The translations under genes were made by a program, and so were the position numbers. Under the pieces are notes generated by a model. That model was not told where the DNA came from. It saw only the letters and a program-made list of their open reading frames with translations, and ran no database searches. 5,480 nucleotides of DNA, from the NCBI GenBank assembly GCA_002309235.1, contig DBXA01000010.1, positions 5,999-11,478 of the forward strand. The letters are read 5' to 3'. The number at the start of each line of letters is the position of its first letter. The stretch's first letter is position 1. Positions 1 through 5,480 of this stretch are shown piece after piece. The stretch comes from Christensenella sp. UBA1224. GTDB taxonomy: Bacteria; Bacillota; Clostridia; Christensenellales; Aristaeellaceae.

Positions 1-72
1 GATACGGATCTTATCATAGAGCTGATCGCCGGAGAGAACCTGCTTCTGAACAGCCACTACTACATGCCGTAA
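1..72 (+). CDS. 3' end of an unrecognised upstream gene (partial)
   Basis: The first reading frame is open from the window edge to a TAA at 70-72, giving 23 residues that end in NSHYYMP. The visible tail is hydrophobic in its first half (LIIELIAGENLLL) and carries no motif that I can assign to a family. Its position just before essC, on the same strand with a 49-nt gap, makes another T7SSb component (for example a YukD/EsaB-like or EssB-like protein) a reasonable guess, but the residues do not show it. A second frame is also open over this stretch (to a TGA at 123-125), but it is rich in Arg and His and runs into the essC start, so it looks like a shadow. Coding status rests on position and composition only. 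Confidence 0.55.
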   Translation, partial: DTDLIIELIAGENLLLNSHYYMP

Positions 73-110
73 AGCAAATTATAAGCATGACCGTACACTA
101 TAGGGTGAAT

Positions 111-115
111 GGAGG
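111..115 (+). promoter_or_regulatory. Ribosome-binding site of essC
   Basis: GGAGG lies 6 nt before the GTG at 122. This spacing fixes GTG-122 as the start rather than the in-frame ATG at 149 (residue 10), which has no comparable site ahead of it. Confidence 0.8.
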
Positions 116-121
116 ATCATC

Positions 122-3100
122 GTGAGGATCAGTTATTTCAACCGGGAGATGGGAACCTATTCACGGACGCTGCCGGATATCTGCGATGGCGTGGTGGAAC
201 TGCCGTTTGTGGATATCGAGGGCCGTCATGTCCGGCTGCTGGATGCCGTGGGAGACCGGGAAAAATGGACGATCCATGCCAGACCTGGATGTCAGATCCG
301 GCCGGCTGTCATCGATGGCGATGCTTTCTCTTTTGACGCTCCCACGACGCACTGCGTCCTGCGGGATGGCTTTGCCTGCCAGGTCATCACGGCGTCGGGA
401 GCGGTGTATTTCACGATGGCCTGGGACAACGCGGACTCAAGAGAGGTCTGTCTGGTAAATCTGCCCCTTGACCGTGCCGTATGGATCGGTTTTTCCACGA
501 GCTGCGAGATCCGTTCCTCCTTCCCGGTGGTCAGCGATATGCACGTGATGCTGTGCCGTACGATGGAGGGACTTCGCGTAAAACCGGGCGAGGATGGTGA
601 GACCTTTATCAACGGCCTTCTCGCTTCCGTTTCGGGAGAAGGCGCTGTATTGCGCGCGGGCGATGTGATGGATATCTATGGCCTGCGCCTTTTGTGCATG
701 GGGGAATTCGCGGCCGTGTACCCGGAGACGGAAGGCATGGGCCTTTCTTCGTCCGTCGGCCGCTACAACAGCCGGATCACCAGCATAATCGGCGATGCGC
801 ACCATGATGAGCTTTCGAATGATATGATATTCAACCGCTCCCCGCGTATCTATATGAAGCACGAAACGCGCAAGTTCAATACGGATTCACCGCCGACGCC
901 CGAAAAGCAGGAGGAGCAGCCTCTGATGCTCACCATCGGTTCCTCTGCCATGATGGGTATGTCTTCTATCATGATGGCGACTATGACCATGCAGACGGCC
1001 ATACAGAACCATGCGCCGCTCTCAAGCGTGCTGCCGTCCATACTTATGTCCGGCGGCATGTTCGTGGGCAGCCTTGTCATGCCTATCGTCAACCGGAAAT
1101 ACATGTCAGGCGTCAGAGAGAAGAAGGAGAAGAAGCGCAGGGAGAAGTACATCAAATACCTGAACGATACGATCGTTGAGATCAAGGAGACCGGTGAACA
1201 GCAGAGACAGCTCCTGGAAGAGACGTATCCCACGCTTGATAAATTGGCCCGTTATGTCTATGAGCGCGATGAGCACTTGTGGGAGCGCATGCTGAACCAT
1301 GAGGATTTCCTGGATCTGCGCCTTGGCAGGGCGAAGATCGATATCGATATGGAGATCAACGACCCCGGAGATCATTTTACCATGGATGATGATATCATCC
1401 GGGATGCGTTTGACCGCTTCCGCAAGATGGAGCACACGGTCGATGACGCGCCTTTTATGCTGAAACTCCGCAGCATAAAGGTGCTTGGCGTTTTCGGCAG
1501 CCATAAGCTGCGCACTAAGTATGTCTCCTCACTCCTCATGCAGCTGTGTATCCAGCACAGCTATAAGGAGATGAAGGTCGTCGTCATCTGTTCCGAGACA
1601 TCGGCGCAGGAATGGGAATTTACCCGGTGGCTGCCTCATTGCTGGAATGATGAACAGAGCCAGCGCTACTGGGGGTCGGACCAGGAGGATATGCGCAGGC
1701 TTTCCGCCGTCCTTCAGAATATGTGCTTCTCCGCCCGTACTACCCGCAAGGAGGAGGAAGAGCAGCACACGGTCATCATCATTGCCGATAAATACCTGAG
1801 TGAGAATTGCCGTTCCCTTGTCAACGCGATGGAGAACCTGGAAGGGTATCCCGTAAGCATTATCGCCATGGCGGAGACCCCCGGCGAGCTCCCGAAGGAA
1901 TGCCACAGCGTCATATCCCTCAAGGATGACGGCGGTGTGCTTTTCAACGATATCAACCAGCTGGAACGGGCCACCCGTTTCGCCTATGATCCCATGCCGG
2001 AAGCCGGACAGCTGCGCGATATGGCGATCAAGATGCGGCATACGCACCTGGCAGGCGAGGAAAGCGAAGGCGCACTGCCGGATATGCTCACGTTCTTCGA
2101 CATGCTGCGCTGCGGGAATGTTGCCCAGCTCAATGCGCTTGTCCGCTGGAAATCCTCGAATCCCGTCAAGACCCTTGCGGCTCCGCTGGGCGTTAACAAG
2201 GATGGGAGCCTTCTGCACCTGGATATCCATCAGAAGGCACACGGCCCGCATGGCCTGATCGCGGGTACCACAGGCTCCGGAAAGAGCGAACTGATCATCA
2301 CCTATCTGCTCTCTGTCGCGGCGTGCTACGACCCGTTGGAGGTCGGCTTCGTGCTCATCGACTATAAAGGCGGCGGTATGAGCGATACGCTCAAGGCACT
2401 GCCTCATGTCGTAGGCGTGATAGACAACCTGGGCGGCAGGCAGAGCATACACCGCGCGATGGTATCCATCACCAATGAACTTAAGCGCCGGCAGCGCATC
2501 TTCAAGGAGACCGGCGAGCGTCTCACCATGAAAAACCTGGATATCCATGAATACCAGGGCCTTTACCGTGCCGGAAAGGTGGATGAGCCGCTGCAGCACC
2601 TGATCATCGTTTCGGATGAATTTGCGGAGCTCAAACAGCAGGAGCCTGAATTCATGGATGACCTGGTCAGCGCGGCCCGTATCGGCCGAAGCCTGGGTGT
2701 CCACCTGATACTGGCGACCCAGAAGCCCGCCGGCGTGGTCAACGATCAGATATTGTCAAATACCCGCTTCCGCGTTTGCATGAAGGTGCAGGATCGCAGC
2801 GACAGTATGAGCATGATCGGAAAGCCGGATGCCGCTATGCTGACCAAGACAGGCCGGTTCTACCTGCAGGTCGGCATGGATGAGGTATACCTGCTTGGCC
2901 AGAGCGCCTGGAGCGGAGCGGATACCGTGGATAAACCCTATTATTCACAGGATCCGGATATGAGCATAGAGGTGATAGACAACCTTGGCGCGGTAGTCGC
3001 CAAGGCGGTGCCCCCCGCCTATGCGAAAAAGGGGAAGAGCGACGAAAAGCAGGTCGATACGATCGTCCGGTATCTCGCGGATACTGCCCGCGATGCCGGT

Positions 3101-4765
3101 AAGATACCGCGGCAGATATGGCTCCCCATGCTCTCGGACGAGAGGACGCTCTCAGAGCTGGAGGAGAAATATGCGCCGTCGTTCGACCGCTGGAAGCTGG
3201 ACCCTGTTATCGGCGAAACGGACGATCCCGCCAAGCAATCCCAGTACCCGCTGCAGATGGATATCACCGCCGGCAATACGGTCATTATGGGAAATGCCGG
3301 CGCCGGTCTGGAAGAGCTGGTCGAAAATATCATCGCCTCCCTTGCCACGCACCATTCTCCGGAGGATGTGAATATCTACGTGCTGGACTTTGCTCTGGAG
3401 ACTGCCCGCGCGTTCCTTTCACTCCCCCATGTAGGAGATGTCATGGGCACCGGAGAAGATGAGAAGATCACGAACTTTGTCCGCTGGCTGGACCAGGAGA
3501 GCGCCAGAAGGCGCATGCTGGTCTCCAATTACGGCGGAAGTCTCGATACTGTCCGGCGCGGGGGCGACAAATCCCTGCCCAATATACTGGTCATCATAGA
3601 GAATTTTGCGGCCTTTATGGAGGCTTACGAGAATTTCGAGGATGATATCTATACCCTTGTCAGGGATGCTTCGAACTTCGGCATCTATTTTGTCATTACC
3701 GCAGCCAATTCCCGCTCTGTCAGGTCCAGGATACTTCAGGTCTTCCGTCAGTTCTACTGCCTGCAGATGTCAGAGGATATGGAATACGTCAATCTCCTCG
3801 GCAAATCCGATGGTGTTACCCCGATGAAGCGCAAGGGCAGCGGTATCTATTCCTCGGAGGGGAAGGTGCTGGAATTCCAGACAGCGCTTATATTCCCGGA
3901 AACAGGGGAGAACAAGACCGATATGCTGCGCAGATTCAGTCGGGAGATCGCAGCGCAATGGAAGGGAAAAGGCGCACAGAGGGTGCGCATCCTGCCGGAG
4001 CAGGTCACGCAGCAGGATCTTACCGAGGATGCGGCGGGCATCTCCCTCCGGGCAGTGCCCGTGGGTATCAGCCGGCAGCGGCTGGATCCGCAATCCTGGG
4101 ATCTCCTTTCGAATCCGGTCAACATGGCGCTTTACCAGGCGCCGCCGGAATATCCGTTCTTCGAGACATTTGCCAACATGCTGTGCGAAAAGCCTTCCCG
4201 CAGCGTGTACGTGCTGGATGCCGCAGGCCTCATGAACGCCGATATTCCCGCGCGGTATCAACTCGCCAGGACAGATTCGCAGCTCAGTGAGATGACTTCG
4301 GCCCTCTTTGATGAGACGCTCAGGCGTTTCAGGGAGAACAAAGCTGCCGGCAAGGAAGGCAGGACAGTCTCCTTTGACGATATGGTCATACTGATCACCG
4401 GTATCGGCAAGCTCTTTGAAATGCTTAAGGGTACGCAGAAAACGCTGCCGGGCTTTAATGAACCAACATCCATGGATAAGATACTGGATGAACTGCTCAA
4501 ACAGTGCAGCGCGAAGCTGGCTATGACCGTGGTGCTGGCAGGCAGGCCCGCCGATATATCGGTCTGCAGCATCCGCCCCTGGTATATCAGCATGGATCGC
4601 TCCTGCGGGCTGTGGCTGGGAGGCGGCATCGCCAACCAGATGGTCCTCAGCCAGAGGGTCAGCATGCGGGAAGTGCTGCCTGAAGGCCCGTACGGCTACG
4701 TCGTACGGAACGAGAACGCTCACTGCATAAAGCTTCTGGAATCACACGGCGTCACAGGCAGCTGA
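122..4765 (+). CDS. essC: Type VIIb secretion system FtsK/SpoIIIE-family ATPase EssC (YukB-like)
   Basis: This is the membrane-bound motor and substrate-coupling ATPase of the T7SSb (Ess/Yuk) machine, 1547 residues, near the usual EssC length. It starts at GTG. Residues about 1-195 are FHA-like; the second FHA unit shows S138, H141 and N164-G165 but has Phe at 124 where phosphothreonine-binding FHAs have Arg. Two predicted transmembrane helices (about 267-292 and 299-323) are followed by a very basic, charged stretch (331-345) and a helical region. Residues about 440-620 resemble a degenerate ATPase-like D0 domain. D1 (about 680-935) is canonical: Walker A GTTGSGKS (715-722), LIDYKGGGM (745-753), Walker B LIIVSDE (827-833) and ATQKP (865-869). 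D2 (about 1000-1270) has GNAGAGLE (1057-1064) in place of Walker A, and IIEN (1158-1161) at the Walker B position. D3 (about 1310-1547) has lost both motifs. From family knowledge, D1 drives transport and the C-terminal domains bind substrate. The two WXG100 genes downstream support the assignment. No frameshift is seen. Confidence 0.97.
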   Translation: MRISYFNREMGTYSRTLPDICDGVVELPFVDIEGRHVRLLDAVGDREKWTIHARPGCQIRPAVIDGDAFSFDAPTTHCVLRDGFACQVITASGAVYFTMAWDNADSREVCLVNLPLDRAVWIGFSTSCEIRSSFPVVSDMHVMLCRTMEGLRVKPGEDGETFINGLLASVSGEGAVLRAGDVMDIYGLRLLCMGEFAAVYPETEGMGLSSSVGRYNSRITSIIGDAHHDELSNDMIFNRSPRIYMKHETRKFNTDSPPTPEKQEEQPLMLTIGSSAMMGMSSIMMATMTMQTAIQNHAPLSSVLPSILMSGGMFVGSLVMPIVNRKYMSGVREKKEKKRREKYIKYLNDTIVEIKETGEQQRQLLEETYPTLDKLARYVYERDEHLWERMLNHEDFLDLRLGRAKIDIDMEINDPGDHFTMDDDIIRDAFDRFRKMEHTVDDAPFMLKLRSIKVLGVFGSHKLRTKYVSSLLMQLCIQHSYKEMKVVVICSETSAQEWEFTRWLPHCWNDEQSQRYWGSDQEDMRRLSAVLQNMCFSARTTRKEEEEQHTVIIIADKYLSENCRSLVNAMENLEGYPVSIIAMAETPGELPKECHSVISLKDDGGVLFNDINQLERATRFAYDPMPEAGQLRDMAIKMRHTHLAGEESEGALPDMLTFFDMLRCGNVAQLNALVRWKSSNPVKTLAAPLGVNKDGSLLHLDIHQKAHGPHGLIAGTTGSGKSELIITYLLSVAACYDPLEVGFVLIDYKGGGMSDTLKALPHVVGVIDNLGGRQSIHRAMVSITNELKRRQRIFKETGERLTMKNLDIHEYQGLYRAGKVDEPLQHLIIVSDEFAELKQQEPEFMDDLVSAARIGRSLGVHLILATQKPAGVVNDQILSNTRFRVCMKVQDRSDSMSMIGKPDAAMLTKTGRFYLQVGMDEVYLLGQSAWSGADTVDKPYYSQDPDMSIEVIDNLGAVVAKAVPPAYAKKGKSDEKQVDTIVRYLADTARDAGKIPRQIWLPMLSDERTLSELEEKYAPSFDRWKLDPVIGETDDPAKQSQYPLQMDITAGNTVIMGNAGAGLEELVENIIASLATHHSPEDVNIYVLDFALETARAFLSLPHVGDVMGTGEDEKITNFVRWLDQESARRRMLVSNYGGSLDTVRRGGDKSLPNILVIIENFAAFMEAYENFEDDIYTLVRDASNFGIYFVITAANSRSVRSRILQVFRQFYCLQMSEDMEYVNLLGKSDGVTPMKRKGSGIYSSEGKVLEFQTALIFPETGENKTDMLRRFSREIAAQWKGKGAQRVRILPEQVTQQDLTEDAAGISLRAVPVGISRQRLDPQSWDLLSNPVNMALYQAPPEYPFFETFANMLCEKPSRSVYVLDAAGLMNADIPARYQLARTDSQLSEMTSALFDETLRRFRENKAAGKEGRTVSFDDMVILITGIGKLFEMLKGTQKTLPGFNEPTSMDKILDELLKQCSAKLAMTVVLAGRPADISVCSIRPWYISMDRSCGLWLGGGIANQMVLSQRVSMREVLPEGPYGYVVRNENAHCIKLLESHGVTGS

Positions 4766-4814
4766 TCTGGGGCGTACGTTATGGATTCACCAATAAAGGA
4801 GGTGCTTTTCCTGT

Positions 4815-4856
4815 TGCCCGGGCTCTGACAAGGCGTACTCAGCGGGCATGACCCGC
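4815..4856 (+). promoter_or_regulatory. Possible leader RNA with two alternative stems
   Basis: TGCCCG (4815-4820) can pair with CGGGCA (4843-4848), while GCGGG (4842-4846) can instead pair with CCCGC (4852-4856) across a 5-nt loop. The two stems share 4843-4846 and cannot form together. Six T's (4876-4881) follow, but 19 nt after the second stem, too far for an ordinary intrinsic terminator. The stems are short, so chance is a real alternative. It could influence the ratio of WXG100 to EssC expression, but that is inference. Confidence 0.2.
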
Positions 4857-4893
4857 CGGTTCATATGATACCCAATTTTTTGGATAATAAGAC

Positions 4894-4900
4894 AGGAGGG
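4894..4900 (+). promoter_or_regulatory. Ribosome-binding site of the first WXG100 gene
   Basis: AGGAGGG ends 9 nt before the ATG at 4910, a strong site at slightly long spacing. It supports ATG-4910 as the start and suggests efficient translation, as expected for an abundant small secreted protein. Confidence 0.8.
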
Positions 4901-4909
4901 AACTGAAAC

Positions 4910-5188
4910 ATGGCAAGCATTACTGCCAACACATCGACCATTCGGAACACGGCGAACGACATCGTCAACAACGCAAAGGCTTACAAGGGTGCTTTTGATG
5001 CAATGTATACGCAGATCCGCGCTCTTCGCTCCACCTGGACCAGCGAGGACGGCAATGCCTATATCGCGAAGATCGAGTCCTTCTACGAGGATTTCACATC
5101 GATGTATAAAGCCCTGATCACTGCTGCCAACGCCCTTGAGAAGGATGCTGCAAATTACGAGAAGACCGTCAGGGACAACATGGCATGA
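4910..5188 (+). CDS. WXG100-family T7SS protein (EsxA-like), W-x-S variant
   Basis: The product is 92 residues, close to the roughly 100-residue norm of the WXG100 family, whose members are helical hairpins exported by T7SS and often form dimers. The likely hairpin turn carries W43-T44-S45 where the family usually has W-x-G. Two amphipathic helices flank it (about 8-40 and 47-88); there is no signal peptide or membrane segment, as expected for this export route. Near the C-terminus, Y83 is followed four residues later by V87, so the mycobacterial-type YxxxD/E signal is not present in canonical form. The gene ends in tandem stops (TGA then TAA at 5189-5191). It lies between essC and a second WXG100 gene, which makes it a probable substrate or structural partner of the EssC machine. 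Whether it is a homodimeric EsxA-type protein or half of a heterodimer with its neighbour cannot be told from sequence alone. Confidence 0.93.
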   Translation: MASITANTSTIRNTANDIVNNAKAYKGAFDAMYTQIRALRSTWTSEDGNAYIAKIESFYEDFTSMYKALITAANALEKDAANYEKTVRDNMA

Positions 5189-5215
5189 TAAGGGAAACAC
5201 ACGAACATATATAAC

Positions 5216-5221
5216 AGGAGG
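5216..5221 (+). promoter_or_regulatory. Ribosome-binding site of the second WXG100 gene
   Basis: AGGAGG with an 8-nt spacer to the ATG at 5230. This ideal spacing fixes the start of the second WXG100 gene, which is cut by the window edge. Confidence 0.85.
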
Positions 5222-5229
5222 ATATAACT

Positions 5230-5480
5230 ATGGCAACCGGAAACATCGGCGTAGATATTGCTGTCATCGAGTCAACAGCTACGGATATCCGTACGGAAAA
5301 CAGCACGATGAAGACCAACCTGACTGAGATCAGCGATGGTGTGAACAACCTCAAGACTGCCTGGCAGAGCGAAGCTGCGGATCAGCTTTCCACGATATCC
5401 ACCAAGATGACCAGCCGCTTCCAGGATCTGGAAAAGGCTGTCGAAAGCTTTGCCCAGTTCCTCGACGGAGTTGCTTCCAA
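5230..5480 (+). CDS. Second WXG100-family T7SS protein, W-x-S variant (3' partial)
   Basis: The frame opens at ATG-5230 (MATGNIGVDIAV) and stays open for 83 codons to the window end, so the C-terminus and any export signal are missing. W45-Q46-S47 sits at the expected hairpin turn, again with Ser in place of the usual Gly. The segments on either side are strongly helical in character (about 8-42 and 48-80), with regularly spaced hydrophobic residues (I, V, L, M, F) as in WXG100 hairpins. The visible length matches nearly a full family member. It starts 41 nt after the stop of the first WXG100 gene, with its own strong RBS, so the two are probably co-transcribed and may form a heterodimer or be two separate substrates. 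The two proteins share little identity beyond the W-x-S turn and helical pattern, so they are not a recent tandem duplication. Confidence 0.9.
   Translation, partial: MATGNIGVDIAVIESTATDIRTENSTMKTNLTEISDGVNNLKTAWQSEAADQLSTISTKMTSRFQDLEKAVESFAQFLDGVAS

Larger units (their letters stand above)
4766..4909 (+). other. Intergenic region between essC and the first WXG100 gene
   Basis: This 144-nt gap holds no gene I can support firmly. It contains a near-perfect Shine-Dalgarno (AAAGGAGGTG, 4795-4804) with no good start codon at normal spacing. A possible 15-codon ATG ORF runs 4781-4828 with a Leu-rich end (LFLLPGL); it has only a weak GGGG (4769-4772) upstream. A 13-codon ORF runs 4865-4906 and ends within the spacer before the next gene; it has no RBS. 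No classical terminator is present, so read-through from essC is plausible. Confidence 0.5.

Noticed and set aside
99..104. TATAGG as a -10 element for essC
   Set aside because: No -35-like hexamer lies at the right distance, and a start here would leave almost no leader before the RBS at 111-115.
1388..1399. Perfect 12-bp palindrome GATGATATCATC
   Set aside because: It encodes Asp- and Ile-rich EssC residues using GAT/ATC codons common throughout the gene, so it is explained by coding content.
1529..2704. 391-codon open frame on the minus strand
   Set aside because: It lies antisense to the conserved EssC D0-D1 region, including the Walker A site. Its product has no recognisable motif and the codon bias of essC explains the open antisense frame.
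3770..4723. 317-codon open frame on the minus strand
   Set aside because: It is antisense to EssC D2-D3, His- and Arg-rich in composition, and without a convincing start context; a shadow frame.
4860..4888. Promoter-like pair TTCATA (4860-4865) and GATAAT (4883-4888) with a 17-nt spacer
   Set aside because: Transcription would begin at about 4895, inside the Shine-Dalgarno of the WXG100 gene, leaving no usable 5' leader. Probably chance.
4865..4906. 13-codon ATG frame ending just before the first WXG100 gene
   Set aside because: There is no Shine-Dalgarno ahead of it, and its codons simply include the next gene's RBS.
4787..5200. 137-codon minus-strand frame over the intergenic gap and first WXG100 gene
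   Set aside because: It overlaps the whole WXG100 gene, which has a good RBS and family features; the antisense product is not recognisable.

Overview
The window carries part of a type VIIb secretion (T7SSb, Ess/Yuk-type) locus, all on the + strand. The dominant gene (122-4765) encodes a 1547-residue EssC/YukB-family membrane ATPase, recognised from its N-terminal FHA-like region, paired transmembrane helices and a canonical first FtsK/SpoIIIE motor domain. Two small WXG100-type genes follow it: 4910-5188 (complete, 92 aa) and 5230 to the window end (83 codons visible, no stop). The 3' end of another gene (1-72) precedes essC.

The FHA-FHA-TM-TM-ATPase architecture with one continuous ATPase polypeptide is typical of Bacillota rather than of mycobacterial ESX systems, where EccC lacks the FHA domains. 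Strong AGGAGG ribosome-binding sites fit Bacillota. The sequence is fairly GC-rich by eye, which suggests a gut- or rumen-type Clostridia member (Lachnospiraceae or Oscillospiraceae-like), but the genus cannot be named from this sequence.

Layout: the tail of an unrecognised upstream gene (1-72); a 49-nt gap with the essC RBS; essC (122-4765); a 144-nt gap (4766-4909) holding an orphan Shine-Dalgarno, a possible 15-codon ORF and two mutually exclusive short stems; the first WXG100 gene; a 41-nt gap with an RBS; and the second WXG100 gene, cut by the window edge. Spacing and strand are consistent with one transcription unit.

Functional reading: EssC is the motor and substrate-coupling subunit of the secretion pore. 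The two WXG100 proteins are probable secreted substrates or partners, perhaps a pair. The other usual components (EsaA, EssA, EssB, YukD/EsaB) and LXG toxins are not seen here. The most notable points are that only the first of EssC's ATPase domains keeps its nucleotide-binding motifs, that both WXG100 proteins have W-x-S in place of W-x-G, and that the essC to WXG100 gap has some leader-like structure. Overall this is a recognisable T7SSb locus; I found no clear evidence of a wholly new system.
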